Of a stretch of DNA of 64,000 nt, positions 1 to 9,075 are shown one piece after another. The notes below the pieces were generated by a model. That model had not been told where the DNA came from. It ran no database searches and saw only the letters and a list, made by a program, of their open reading frames with translations. Within the stretch, counting starts at the first letter, position 1, and each line of letters begins with the position of its first letter. The stretch is from positions 1-64,000 of the forward strand of contig DBNK01000027.1 of assembly GCA_002298335.1 (NCBI GenBank), read 5' to 3'. Source of the DNA: Thalassolituus sp. UBA674 (lineage in GTDB: Bacteria; Pseudomonadota; Gammaproteobacteria; Pseudomonadales; Oceanobacteraceae). Position numbers and translations under genes: made by a program.

Positions 1-173
1 GATGACCGGGAAGTTGAGGCGTGTGGGGTTCTTGCTGGAATTAGCGAAGGAAACATGCACCAGCAGTAGGTGAAGCATCAACCAGATAATCCGATGAGAT
101 GCCGGTCTGTCTCACTCTCATGCAAAGGTAAGATCAACCATTTAATCCGCTTACCCATTTTTTTTTACAGACA

Positions 174-485
174 ATGGATATCCGGAACGGCGATCCGTAT
201 CTGACCAGGCAATGGGGCGACAGCAAACTGAACTGGGCAACGGTTATACTCAGAAAGGATCAGGAATGGCTGCTTATTGGCGAATCGGCGAGTAGCAGCT
301 CGCCCTGGAAAACTGAGGTTTTCCGTACCACGGAAGACGACACACCGCAGCCTCTGACAAGCACCGTGGCCGCGGATAATCTGCACGTGGAAGATGCCGA
401 TACGCATGGCGACACACTGCTTACCGCCGGATACCGGTATGCTCAAACCAGTATCTCCACCGGGTATTTCGCCCGTGTGCTGTGA
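174..485 (+). CDS. Hypothetical protein or remnant of a larger gene
   Basis: A 103-residue reading frame that I do not recognise. It has no signal peptide or membrane segment. The text is polar and rich in acidic and Ser/Thr residues, ending in YFARVL, and resembles the C-terminal part of a beta-rich secreted or surface protein. The only start-proximal purine run is a weak ACAG directly before the ATG, and an in-frame stop lies at 129-131. Bases 1-69 hold another open stretch that ends at a TAG and may be the tail of a gene entering the window. The region therefore looks like a decayed or truncated gene rather than a standard one. A terminator-like hairpin follows at 514. Confidence 0.35.
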   Translation: MDIRNGDPYLTRQWGDSKLNWATVILRKDQEWLLIGESASSSSPWKTEVFRTTEDDTPQPLTSTVAADNLHVEDADTHGDTLLTAGYRYAQTSISTGYFARVL

Positions 486-513
486 ACAGGCCTGAAGCCT
501 ACGCTGCCGTGCA

Positions 514-532
514 CCCCTGCGGGGTTTCTGTT
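514..532 (+). terminator. Short GC hairpin, possible terminator
   Basis: CCCC-TGC-GGGG is followed by TTTCTGTT, just after the stop of the 174-485 frame and before the HopJ gene. The stem is short and the U-tract is interrupted, so termination would be partial. Confidence 0.4.
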
Positions 533-563
533 ACTTTGGCGTCCTGCTATTCAGGAGCTCCGC

Positions 564-917
564 ATGACCGATTTCAACAGCGCGAAAATGACCTTTCTCA
601 CCAGCCTTAACGACAGCCAGCATCTGTTTGCCAGCACACTGGCTTTCATTGAGCAGTGGTATGACTTTACCTCCAGTGCCTTCCGCAACGGGACGGTTGA
701 AAACAGTGCGGAACAGAATCAGGGCAGCTGTAAGGTGTTTGCGCTGAGTCAGCTGCTGGGGCTGGATCAGGAACAGACGCTGCGCTGTTTCGGTGAACAT
801 TACCGCGATGTGCTGGCAACTCCGGACGTGGAAAATCATCATAACCTGCGTCGGGTTCTGCGTGAGGGCACCGGCGACATCGTCTTTGAACAGTTTCCCC
901 TGAAGGAGAAGGTATGA
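564..917 (+). CDS. HopJ type III effector family protein
   Basis: A protein of 117 residues, the usual length for the small HopJ family. Despite the family name (from a Pseudomonas syringae effector), it is widespread in free-living gammaproteobacteria without a type III system, where its role is unknown. Family-like text includes the FIEQWYDFTSSAFRNG segment near residue 28 and the NQGSCKVFALSQLLGL segment near residue 51. It is soluble with no signal peptide. An upstream GGAGC lies a few bases before the ATG. The stop overlaps the start of the next gene (ATGA), so the two are probably translated as a pair. The family call is from recognised sequence pattern; a cytoplasmic housekeeping role is inferred. 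Confidence 0.75.
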   Translation: MTDFNSAKMTFLTSLNDSQHLFASTLAFIEQWYDFTSSAFRNGTVENSAEQNQGSCKVFALSQLLGLDQEQTLRCFGEHYRDVLATPDVENHHNLRRVLREGTGDIVFEQFPLKEKV

Positions 918-1426
918 ACCGATTTATGGAGGGCTGGCAGTCGGCCACGCTGGTACAGCGTCTGGGTCTGATTCTGGCGGCACTGAGTTACGTCCTGCTG
1001 GTGCCGGGCGTGACTGAACCCATTATGACCATCAGTGCCGAGCTGAAGGTGTTTGGCCTGCGCACCCAGCTGTTCCATGAATCCCGCTCCATCTGGGAGA
1101 CGGTACAGACGCTGCACGATCTCGGCTATACCGTGGTCGCTTTTCTGATCGTCACCTTCAGTATCATCATTCCGGTACTCAAAGCGCTGATCATAGGTCT
1201 GACCTGGCTGTTCCCGTCACCGCTGCGCTGGAAGTTTGTCGCTGTGATCAGCAAATGGTCGATGGCCGATGTCTTTGTGGTGGCCATTCTGGTGGCCTTT
1301 TTCACGGCGCAGTCCACCGCCGAGCTGAGTTCAGAACTGCTGACCGGCTTCTGGTGGTTCCTCGGCTTCTGTCTGCTGTCGATTATTTCCGGGCAGCTGC
1401 TCTCCTGGGGCCGCGATAAAGCCTGA
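914..1426 (+). CDS. PqiA-like paraquat-inducible membrane protein
   Basis: A 170-residue integral membrane protein with about four hydrophobic segments (near residues 15-35, 72-98, 108-130 and 140-162). The spacing and the motif SIIIPVLKAL match the single-domain PqiA family. In E. coli, PqiA works with PqiB/PqiC in lipid trafficking across the envelope; here no mce-domain pqiB or pqiC partner is adjacent, so a lone-domain relative with unclear function is more likely. The gene starts four bases inside the HopJ stop (ATGA overlap) and ends convergently about 20 bp from dtd. Confidence 0.75.
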   Translation: MNRFMEGWQSATLVQRLGLILAALSYVLLVPGVTEPIMTISAELKVFGLRTQLFHESRSIWETVQTLHDLGYTVVAFLIVTFSIIIPVLKALIIGLTWLFPSPLRWKFVAVISKWSMADVFVVAILVAFFTAQSTAELSSELLTGFWWFLGFCLLSIISGQLLSWGRDKA

Positions 1427-1447
1427 GTCTGCAGCGTTGGGCCCGGT

Positions 1448-1882
1448 TCAGACCTCAAGCCAGAAGGTCACCGGGCCATCATTGGTCAGGCTGACCTGCA
1501 TATCTGCACCAAAGCGCCCGGTGGCTGTGGTCACCCGCTGAGCCGCCGCCGCACAGAAGGTGTCGTACAGACGCTCTGCTTCATCCGGTGCTGCCGCCGA
1601 TGAAAAACCGGGTCGGGTGCCCTTGCGGGTATCCGCCGCCAGGGTGAACTGCGAAACCACCAGAAGCTCAGCGTTAATGTCCGTAAGGCTCAGGTTCATA
1701 CGCCCGCTGTCATCCGGAAAAATACGGTAGCTGAGTACCTTGTTCAGCAGCTTCTGCAGTTTTTCTTCGTTGTCATCGCGCTGCACCCCTAACAGCAGAA
1801 GAATGCCTGAGCCGATGGCTCCGGCCTCTTCACCACCGATCTGTACGCTTGCGGAGCTGACCCGCTGAATCAGAGCAATCAT
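1448..1882 (-). CDS. dtd: D-aminoacyl-tRNA deacylase (Dtd)
   Basis: Hydrolyses D-aminoacyl-tRNAs (and Gly-tRNA-Ala), which keeps D-amino acids out of translation. The protein is 144 residues from the chosen start, the family length. It begins MIALIQRVSSASV, contains the catalytic segment SQFTLAADTRKGTRPGFSSA near residue 82, and ends with the family signature TNDGPVTFWLEV. The longer frame up to 1924 adds 14 residues absent from Dtd proteins, so the ATG at 1880-1882 was preferred. It is convergent with the PqiA-like gene and divergent from the DUF4124 gene. Confidence 0.95.
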   Translation of the reverse strand: MIALIQRVSSASVQIGGEEAGAIGSGILLLLGVQRDDNEEKLQKLLNKVLSYRIFPDDSGRMNLSLTDINAELLVVSQFTLAADTRKGTRPGFSSAAAPDEAERLYDTFCAAAAQRVTTATGRFGADMQVSLTNDGPVTFWLEV

Positions 1883-2043
1883 ATTTAGCCAAGGTACCTT
1901 TGAACAATGCAGGCGAAGCAGCATATGGTAGGCAAAAGTGGACGAAAAAGCGGCGTTTACGAGGTGTAAATGAGCATTATGAGTCCGTTATTAGCACCCC
2001 GGAAGCAATGCAGGTCATTTTTCAGAGGTGCACTGTCTGTTGT

Positions 2044-2073
2044 TTGCCCAAGCAGGATAGCGCGTTCTATACT
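2044..2073 (+). promoter_or_regulatory. Candidate sigma-70 promoter for the DUF4124 gene
   Basis: TTGCCC (2044-2049) and TATACT (2068-2073) are separated by 18 bases, about 30 bp upstream of the chosen start codon. The spacer is one base over optimum and the -35 is weak. Confidence 0.35.
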
Positions 2074-2101
2074 CAGGGCAAGCGAAAAAGGTACCCCTCT
2101 G

Positions 2102-2638
2102 ATGCGCCCGACAATAACGAAAAAAGCAAAGATAACCGCAGGATTTCTCGGACTTTTTCTGGCGCTCACAGCAGCGGCTGAAACCAAGGTATACATCACC
2201 CGCGACAAGAACGGTAACCCGGTCTACAGCGACCGCAAATCGCCGGATGCGGATGATATGGTGGTGAAATCTCTGCCCACCGTGCCCGCCATGAAGATCT
2301 CAGGCCCGGACGAACCAGAGCCGCCGCGCAATACCACAGTGGAGTACCAGCGCATCAGTATCGTCTCACCCGCCAGCGGCTCGACCCTCCAGGCCGGTAA
2401 CGCTGGTGATACCGAGATTGCCGGAATGCTGTTACCCGGCCTGCAGGAAGACCACAGCCTTGTACTCACCGACAACGGTGCTGAAATCGGGCGAGGTCAG
2501 AAACCCGGTTTCACACTGACCAATCTGGACCGTGGCGAACATGTCTTTGTTCTGCAGGTACGTGACGGAAGCGACAAAGTTCTGATCAGCAGTGATCCGG
2601 TCACCCTCTACGTCCATCGCCCTTCTGCACTAAATTAA
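2102..2638 (+). CDS. DUF4124 domain-containing exported protein
   Basis: A protein of 178 residues from the ATG at 2102. It opens with a signal-peptide-like stretch (GFLGLFLALTAAAE) followed by the DUF4124 pattern VYITRDKNGNPVYSDRKS, typical of small periplasmic proteins often found between glnA and ntrB in gammaproteobacteria. The C-terminal 90 residues look like an Ig-like beta fold. The frame is open from 1970, but the signal peptide only makes sense from 2102. Function is unknown in the family. The neighbourhood with ntrBC is conserved in many relatives, although glnA is not in this window. Confidence 0.75.
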   Translation: MRPTITKKAKITAGFLGLFLALTAAAETKVYITRDKNGNPVYSDRKSPDADDMVVKSLPTVPAMKISGPDEPEPPRNTTVEYQRISIVSPASGSTLQAGNAGDTEIAGMLLPGLQEDHSLVLTDNGAEIGRGQKPGFTLTNLDRGEHVFVLQVRDGSDKVLISSDPVTLYVHRPSALN

Positions 2639-2656
2639 TACACAAAAATCCCCCCC

Positions 2657-2686
2657 TGCACCCCAATAATGCACTATAATTGTGCG
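2657..2686 (+). promoter_or_regulatory. Two overlapping NtrC-like sites over a TATAAT box
   Basis: Two 17-mers each match 13 of 17 bases of the enteric NtrC operator TGCACCAAAATGGTGCA. Site 1 is TGCACCCCAATAATGCA (2657-2673) and site 2 is TGCACTATAATTGTGCG (2670-2686); they share a TGCA. A perfect TATAAT (2675-2680) lies inside site 2, about 130 bp before ntrB. This matches the known autorepression design of the glnL promoter in E. coli, where NtrC bound over the promoter limits ntrBC transcription. No clear -35 is visible, because the expected place is a run of C. Confidence 0.7.
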
Positions 2687-2810
2687 CAGAGGGCCACCAT
2701 TTATCCTGCATCGGCGCGGAAGGCGCCAGAATGCATCGCGATGCGCGCTAAGAGTGTGCGCGGGTAAGGTGGCTTGTTTCTTGCTGTTACCGCTTGAAAC
2801 GGAGACCCCT

Positions 2811-3893
2811 ATGCTCACCAATTCGCTGCTCAATCAACGTCTGCTGGATAACCTGAATACCGGCATTGTACTGCTTGATGCAGACCTCAACGTGGTCTTC
2901 ATGAACCCGGCGGCTGAGTCGCAGCTGGAGATCAGCGGCAAGCGTGGTATTGGTGTCCCTTATACCGATCTGGCACAGGAGCCCTCCACCTCGATGGAGT
3001 CGCTGGAGCACTCGCTGATCACCGGGCATTCCTTCACCAAACGCGAAGCCACCATTCTGCTGCACAACCAGCAGCACACCACACTGGATTACAGTGTCAG
3101 CCCGATTACCCACCCGGAAACCCGCCTGCCCTGCCTGCTTATTGAGCTGCAGAGCCGTGACCGTCTGGCGCGTATCAGCCGCGAAGAACAGATGATTGCC
3201 AACCAGCAGACCACCCGTAACATGGTGCGCGGACTGGCGCATGAGATCAAAAATCCGCTCGGTGGCATCCGTGGTGCCGCCCAGCTGCTGGAGCGTGAAC
3301 TGCCAGCGGCGGATCTGCGTGAGTACACCAACATCATCATTGAAGAGGCTGACCGGCTGCGCGATCTGGTCGACCGCATGCTGGGCCCGCGCCAGATTCC
3401 CAAGGAAGAAGCGGTTAACGTACACGAAGTGCTGGAGCGGATCTGCCAGCTGATTGATGTGGAGTCTGATGGCCGCGTTTACATCTGGCGCGACTATGAC
3501 CCGTCCATTCCGGAAGTGCAGGCCGACAAAGGCCAGCTGATTCAGGCCATGCTGAACGTCTGCCGTAATGCGATGCAGGCCATGCTGGAGGCACCGGTGC
3601 AGATCGGCCAGCCGGAAATGCACATCCGTACCCGCACCATCCGTCAGTGCACCATCGGCCAGAACCGTTACCGCCTTGCGGTGAAAATTGATATTTCCGA
3701 CAACGGACCCGGCATCCCGCAGGAGCTGCAGGAAAACCTGTTCTACCCTATGGTCAGCGGCCGCGCTGACGGCACCGGTCTGGGCCTGTCGATTTCCCAG
3801 TCTATCCTGAACCAGATTAACGGCATCATCGAATTCAAATCGGTTCCGGGACGGACGACTTTCTCTATTTATATACCCTTGGAAGCCCTATGA
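2811..3893 (+). CDS. ntrB: Nitrogen regulation sensor kinase NtrB (GlnL)
   Basis: Cytoplasmic histidine kinase/phosphatase that phosphorylates NtrC under nitrogen limitation; in known systems it is controlled by PII protein. It has 360 residues with a PAS-type sensor domain (about 10-115), the H-box GLAHEIKNPLGG with His144 as the predicted phosphorylation site, the N-box NVCRNAMQAM (249-258), G1 DNGPGIP (about 297-303) and G2 GTGLGLS (321-327). There are no membrane segments, as expected. The start at 2811 was chosen over the open frame from 2682 because it follows a GGAG and matches the usual N-terminus. The stop overlaps the ntrC start (ATGA). Confidence 0.95.
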   Translation: MLTNSLLNQRLLDNLNTGIVLLDADLNVVFMNPAAESQLEISGKRGIGVPYTDLAQEPSTSMESLEHSLITGHSFTKREATILLHNQQHTTLDYSVSPITHPETRLPCLLIELQSRDRLARISREEQMIANQQTTRNMVRGLAHEIKNPLGGIRGAAQLLERELPAADLREYTNIIIEEADRLRDLVDRMLGPRQIPKEEAVNVHEVLERICQLIDVESDGRVYIWRDYDPSIPEVQADKGQLIQAMLNVCRNAMQAMLEAPVQIGQPEMHIRTRTIRQCTIGQNRYRLAVKIDISDNGPGIPQELQENLFYPMVSGRADGTGLGLSISQSILNQINGIIEFKSVPGRTTFSIYIPLEAL

Positions 3894-5308
3894 GCACTGT
3901 CTGGATTATTGACGACGACAAATCCATCCGCTGGGTGCTGGAAAAAGCCCTGCAGCAAACCAGTATTCATACCCGTGTTTTTGATCAGGCCGAGAGTGCC
4001 CTGAATCAGCTGCGCCGCGAAACGCCGGACGCCATCATCACCGACGTGCGCATGCCCGGCATGGACGGTCTGGAGCTGCTCAAGCAGGCCACCGCCGCGC
4101 ATCCGGATCTGCCGGTCATCATCATGACCGCCCATTCCGACCTCGACAGTGCCGTGTCCTCGTATCAGAGCGGTGCCTTTGAATACCTGCCTAAACCCTT
4201 TGATGTGGATGAAGCCGTCAGCCTGATTCAGCGCGCGGTAGAACACTTTGCCGAAGTCTCAGCCCAGCAGCCGGAAGAAGAGCCGAAATCCCAGGAACAG
4301 GAGATCATCGGTGAAGCACCGGCCATGCAGGAAGTTTTCCGTGCCATCGGCCGTCTGTCCCAGTCCAACATCACCGTACTTATCAATGGTGAATCCGGTA
4401 CCGGTAAAGAGCTGGTCGCTCACGCCCTGCACAAACACAGCCCGCGTTCACAGGAACCCTTTATTGCCCTGAACATGGCGGCGATCCCGAAAGATCTGAT
4501 TGAATCTGAACTCTTCGGTCACGAGAAAGGCTCCTTCACCGGTGCTGGCGGGCAGCGCCGTGGCCGCTTTGAACAGGCCAATGGCGGCACCCTGTTTCTC
4601 GATGAAATCGGGGATATGCCAGCCGATACCCAGACCCGTCTGCTGCGGGTACTGGCGGATGGCGAGTTCTACCGCGTGGGCGGTACCACGCCGGTGAAAG
4701 TGAATGTACGTATCATTGCGGCGACTCACCAGAACCTCGAAGGTCTGGTGAAAGAAGGCCGCTTCCGTGAGGATTTGTTCCACCGCCTGAACGTCATCCG
4801 TATCCACCTGCCGCGTCTGGCCGACCGCCGTGAAGATATTCCCAAACTGCTGTCGCACTTTCTTAAATCGGCTGCGGAAGAACTGGGGGTTGAATCCAAA
4901 ACCCTGCGCACCGAGACCGAGGAGTTCCTGTCATCACTCGACTGGCCCGGTAACGTACGTCAGCTGGAGAACACCTGCCGCTGGATCACCGTTATGGCGT
5001 CCGGCCGTGAGGTACTGATCAATGACCTGCCACCAGAGCTGCTGGAACAGAAAGGCGAAGTGCAGACCTCAGGCAACTGGGAGCAGAACCTGCGCTTCTG
5101 GGCGGATCAGCAACTGGCGTCCGGCACCACGCAACTGCTGGATATCGCCGTGCCTATCTTTGAACGCATCATGATTGAAACGGCGTTGAAACACACTGCC
5201 GGTCGTCGCCGCGATGCCGCTAATTTGCTGGGATGGGGGCGCAATACCCTGACGCGTAAGATCAAAGAACTGAACATGGGTGATGATAACGACGACGATC
5301 ATGACTGA
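3890..5308 (+). CDS. ntrC: Nitrogen regulator NtrC (GlnG), sigma-54 activator
   Basis: Response regulator of nitrogen starvation that activates sigma-54 promoters. It has 472 residues: a receiver domain with Asp52 in TDVRMPGMDG, an AAA+ domain with Walker A GESGTGKE (167-174), a sigma-54 contact loop GSFTGA (214-219; the common form is GAFTGA), Walker B GGTLFLDEIG (232-241), and a Fis-type HTH at the C-terminus (AANLLGWGRNTLTRKIKEL). The end is Asp-rich. The Ala-to-Ser change in the loop occurs in other activators and does not by itself mean loss of function. It is co-transcribed with ntrB and convergent with the MSHA operon 18 bp away. Confidence 0.95.
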   Translation: MSTVWIIDDDKSIRWVLEKALQQTSIHTRVFDQAESALNQLRRETPDAIITDVRMPGMDGLELLKQATAAHPDLPVIIMTAHSDLDSAVSSYQSGAFEYLPKPFDVDEAVSLIQRAVEHFAEVSAQQPEEEPKSQEQEIIGEAPAMQEVFRAIGRLSQSNITVLINGESGTGKELVAHALHKHSPRSQEPFIALNMAAIPKDLIESELFGHEKGSFTGAGGQRRGRFEQANGGTLFLDEIGDMPADTQTRLLRVLADGEFYRVGGTTPVKVNVRIIAATHQNLEGLVKEGRFREDLFHRLNVIRIHLPRLADRREDIPKLLSHFLKSAAEELGVESKTLRTETEEFLSSLDWPGNVRQLENTCRWITVMASGREVLINDLPPELLEQKGEVQTSGNWEQNLRFWADQQLASGTTQLLDIAVPIFERIMIETALKHTAGRRRDAANLLGWGRNTLTRKIKELNMGDDNDDDHD

Positions 5309-5326
5309 TCGTCCGGTGCGGGTCCG

Positions 5327-8300
5327 TCAGCGGATCTCGCGCTGATAAATCAGCCTCTGATGACCGCGGTAAACGCCAAAGGTCGCAACCCCCCGGGGAT
5401 CTTCAAAACTGCCATTACCGTCGTAATCACCCTGTAACCAGGAGGGTGCCGGATAGGTCACTGTGGCATCGCCGGTATCCGGTGTTCCGGCTACGCTGTT
5501 GGGTGCCAGCAGCAGAATGCCGCTGTTGCCACTGCCGCCGGACGACAGGGTTCCGGAAGACGCGCCGATGGCTGTCAGGGTCGCCGGTAACACGCTGGCA
5601 CCGGCACTGTTCCAGACAGTACAGCTGTCTGCCGTATTCATCCGGTAGCGTCCACCACTGAAGTACTCAGCCCGCAGGGGCATATAAAGATCAGCATCAT
5701 CCGGACCGTAGGTATTCTCCAGCCACAGGCGCCCGAAGCGTATGTCAAAGTCTGCCAACGGCGTCAGATCCAGCGGTGCCGACAGGCTCGCACCATCGCT
5801 GTCGGACGCTGCACTGACCGTCCAGGTCAGATCCGGACTGAAAGGATCCACCTCTGCCAGTGTGCTGCGGTTGTAGCTCACCTGATCCAGTGAACTCAGG
5901 GTATAGGTCATGGAGCCATCCAGGGGCAGGTTCGCCTGCAGCGTGCCTGTACCCGTGACAACAGAAACCGGCATCGGGTTAGCATCTGTACCTGCGGAGG
6001 TATTGTCCGCCAGCGGCGCATCCACGGTGACATCACCGGCGGCCAGCTTCATGTAGCCCGCCTGGGTATAGTTCTGGGTTGTTCCATTGTCTGCATTTTT
6101 CGCTGTCAGAGTGAACCTGGGCGCTGCCAGCCAGTTCATGACCTGACCTGTGTAGGTGAAATCCGGCGTGCCTGCACTGCAGGCGGCATCAATCTCTCCA
6201 TCATCCACCAGTGCCACGTCAAAGTGGTGCGGGTAAAAGCGTCCGACGGCTGCGGTGGTGGCTGTTCCCAGTTCAAACCCCAGATACTCAGGAGGATCTA
6301 CGGTGAATGAAAAAACCCCGACCTCACTTTCGGTCATGCTGAAGGTATTAGTACCATCTGCACTCAGCACATGATTGTAACTGGTTGGTGTTATGACTCC
6401 GTTACTGCCACCCGCCGGAGAGAGTTTGGTACTGGTGATGGCCAGGCCCGAATCGGCATAATTCGGTGTGGTGACCGGGTTATCACAGATATCCGTATCG
6501 CTGTCTGACTCCCAGGCCATGGCAGAGACGGTGATATTGAAGGCGTCGCCGGCAGCAATAAAGGGATCGCACCCGGCACCACCCGAACAGACAGATGCGG
6601 TGCTGGCGCACAACCCGACAGGATAGGAATGAAACTGGTGGTAGCCTGTCATCACCAGTCCATCGTCTACCCCACTGCCTTCGTAACGCAGGTTCAGCTG
6701 GGTAAGACCGGCGTCACTGTAATTGACGTTTATTGTGGCCTCACCATTCACATCAAAGTTGAACACCTGAGTCGTGGCCGACGCTTCATCAGTGCCAACC
6801 ACAGCGCCATTCACTTCAACAATGCGGCTGCCGGAATCCGGAACCACATGGGTCTGCCAGAGTTTCAGCGTTTTCGACACACTCTCAAAACCCGGTACAC
6901 ATTGCTTAGTGGCATCGTCTTTTCTGACGGCTTTTACAAGAACATTGTCACGCGGTTTATTGGCCGGAGCATCCGGCACCGTAAACACAAAGCCACTGTC
7001 AATAAAGGTGAGATCGCAGAACGCGCTTGCAGCACCGCCATTTCTGCGGCACTGCGTCGGCAAGCCTGTGGTTGCCGGTGTTGAACTGAGAACTCCCAAA
7101 GAAATCGTCTCCGGCGTGGTGTGACTGAGCTGCACCGTGGTGCTGCCACCGGAGAAGGTGATGGTGTCGCCGCCGATCCAGCCGGTGGGGCTCATAGTTA
7201 CCGTCACACTGTCGGTAAACAAAGCCGAGCAGTCAACATCAAGGCAGGCACGGATAATCACCTCATGGGGGTTACAGGTCATTCCGGCGTCGGTATAACT
7301 CAGCTCAACATGATCCGGCGCCGCCGGTACTGATGTGTCGACCATCACGATGGTCGGACCGTGGTTCCAGCCTCCATAAGTCACACCACTGACTTTCCGG
7401 TCGACGATATCCCCCAGAGTGATTCCGGCCAGGTCACCGTCAAGCACCACTTCATCGGTGCCAAGGTAGCTCAGGTTGTAGTCAAAAATATGCAGTGTGC
7501 TGTCACCGACCAGAAAATACAGGCGGGTCTCTTCGTAGCCGATAAAGTACTGCAGCTTGTCGACCAGATAAGCACCCAGCCAATCAGCCGGGTCCTGGGT
7601 AAACTGGGTTTTTGTCAGCTCAACCCGCAGTGTTGCACCGGGGTACCCATAAATACTCAGGGTATTATCCGGGTCCAGCCACAGGGTATTGTCATCGCCA
7701 ACCGCCAGCAGCCGGTTGTTATTGATCAGGTTTTCACCCGAATTAATTCCGTTTTGCAACACCAGTGGAAAAGACGTCCTGGCCAGCTGCAATGACGAAT
7801 AATCGAGGTAGGTATAAAAATAAAAGTTGTAGGTGCTGTTAGCCGGATTAATAAAATTAAAATGCCAGTCTTCAATCGGATCGTGTGCACGTACCAGACT
7901 GCTGCTGTTACCGATCAGATAATCGGACTGCAGAATTTCGGCCCAGAGTGCATCACTGGTTTCTTTGTTATTACCGCTGCCAACCACAGCATCCGGAAAC
8001 ATGCTCCACAACTGCTGATGCGGACGGATATCGTAATTACCACTGGTGTCCTGACGGTAGGTGACCGGGCCGTCATCCTGACGTGCGTCTTCCATCCAGC
8101 GTGCGGTATGAGTCCACTGATAATCGTTATTCGGCACCTGTGGGTTGCCGTTGTAATCCGGGTGGGTAAACGCCACAATCGGGCCCAGAGACCAGCCAAC
8201 ATAGTGGGCTCCCGGAATATTCCCGTCGACCAGATCACCGAGCGTTGATCCGAACAAGGTACCATCAAAACGGAATTCATCCGTACGCACATACGACAGG

Positions 8301-9073
8301 CTGTTGTTGTAAATAACCACCGTATTATCGCCGTCCAGAAAATACAGATTGGACTGCTCATAACCAATCATCAGACCGAGCCGGCTGACCAGCGTCTGCC
8401 CGGCCCAGGGACCACCACTGAAGGCGGTCTGAGTGCGGTTGTAAGTGACTTTGCCACCCACATAATTATAAAGGCTCAGCGTATTGTCGGTATCCAGCCA
8501 GAGCATGTGGTCATCACCCATCGCCAGCAGCCGGTTACTGCCCAATACCGACTGCCCGGCATTCGGTCCGTCTACCAGTACCCGTGGATACGTGGTTGAG
8601 CTCACATAAGCGGTGGAGTTATCGGTATAAAACTCGAAATAAAAATTGCGCAGCAGATTGGCAGGGTCAATAAAGTTGACCTGATGATCTTCCACCAGAT
8701 CGCGCGCTCTGGTGAGCGTGGTGCTGTTCCCCAGCACCAGAGGAGATGCCAGGACTTCATCCCACAGATTATCACTGGTTTCCGTATTATTTCCGCCACT
8801 GACCAGTGCCAGCGGAAACATGGTCCGCAGCTGCTGATGCGGACGGCTGTCGTAGCCCTTCACCGGAAAAATCGTCTCCGGATAAATCTTGCGCGTGGGG
8901 GTCATGGTCGTAATTTCTTCACGCCAGCGGGTGACCTGCGTCCAGGTGTAGGAGCCGCCGAAGGTTGCCTCCGCGAGGTTGGCAACCAGCAACAGCAACC
9001 ACAACGTCCGGGAAAAAATCCGGCCGGACTTTACTGCGTGGTTACGCCCAACTGTGAACAGGAAAAACTTCAT
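5327..9073 (-). CDS. MshQ-like giant protein with DUF6701, copy 2
   Basis: A protein of 1248 residues and the last gene of the MSHA operon. The N-terminus has a long basic n-region and a hydrophobic stretch (LWLLLLVANLAEA), consistent with export. Two tandem modules of about 260 residues follow (about 43-300 and 318-575); the marker RPHQQL recurs at 77 and 350, a 273-residue period, and both copies contain GNN.ETSD and FLxGD motifs. I do not recognise the module. The C-terminal part of about 640 residues, beginning near the PDHVELSYTD segment, is homologous to the C-terminus of the neighbouring 9076-12162 protein and matches the DUF6701 region of MshQ. MshQ is thought to sit at or near the pilus surface, so an adhesin role is inferred. 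The start is two bases after the neighbour's stop, so translation is probably coupled. Confidence 0.75.
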   Translation of the reverse strand: MKFFLFTVGRNHAVKSGRIFSRTLWLLLLVANLAEATFGGSYTWTQVTRWREEITTMTPTRKIYPETIFPVKGYDSRPHQQLRTMFPLALVSGGNNTETSDNLWDEVLASPLVLGNSTTLTRARDLVEDHQVNFIDPANLLRNFYFEFYTDNSTAYVSSTTYPRVLVDGPNAGQSVLGSNRLLAMGDDHMLWLDTDNTLSLYNYVGGKVTYNRTQTAFSGGPWAGQTLVSRLGLMIGYEQSNLYFLDGDNTVVIYNNSLSYVRTDEFRFDGTLFGSTLGDLVDGNIPGAHYVGWSLGPIVAFTHPDYNGNPQVPNNDYQWTHTARWMEDARQDDGPVTYRQDTSGNYDIRPHQQLWSMFPDAVVGSGNNKETSDALWAEILQSDYLIGNSSSLVRAHDPIEDWHFNFINPANSTYNFYFYTYLDYSSLQLARTSFPLVLQNGINSGENLINNNRLLAVGDDNTLWLDPDNTLSIYGYPGATLRVELTKTQFTQDPADWLGAYLVDKLQYFIGYEETRLYFLVGDSTLHIFDYNLSYLGTDEVVLDGDLAGITLGDIVDRKVSGVTYGGWNHGPTIVMVDTSVPAAPDHVELSYTDAGMTCNPHEVIIRACLDVDCSALFTDSVTVTMSPTGWIGGDTITFSGGSTTVQLSHTTPETISLGVLSSTPATTGLPTQCRRNGGAASAFCDLTFIDSGFVFTVPDAPANKPRDNVLVKAVRKDDATKQCVPGFESVSKTLKLWQTHVVPDSGSRIVEVNGAVVGTDEASATTQVFNFDVNGEATINVNYSDAGLTQLNLRYEGSGVDDGLVMTGYHQFHSYPVGLCASTASVCSGGAGCDPFIAAGDAFNITVSAMAWESDSDTDICDNPVTTPNYADSGLAITSTKLSPAGGSNGVITPTSYNHVLSADGTNTFSMTESEVGVFSFTVDPPEYLGFELGTATTAAVGRFYPHHFDVALVDDGEIDAACSAGTPDFTYTGQVMNWLAAPRFTLTAKNADNGTTQNYTQAGYMKLAAGDVTVDAPLADNTSAGTDANPMPVSVVTGTGTLQANLPLDGSMTYTLSSLDQVSYNRSTLAEVDPFSPDLTWTVSAASDSDGASLSAPLDLTPLADFDIRFGRLWLENTYGPDDADLYMPLRAEYFSGGRYRMNTADSCTVWNSAGASVLPATLTAIGASSGTLSSGGSGNSGILLLAPNSVAGTPDTGDATVTYPAPSWLQGDYDGNGSFEDPRGVATFGVYRGHQRLIYQREIR

Positions 9074-9075
9074 AC

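Noticed and set aside
2787..3623. 278-codon minus-strand frame opposite ntrB
   Set aside because: ntrB motifs are complete on the plus strand, and the antisense text has low complexity with no start signal.
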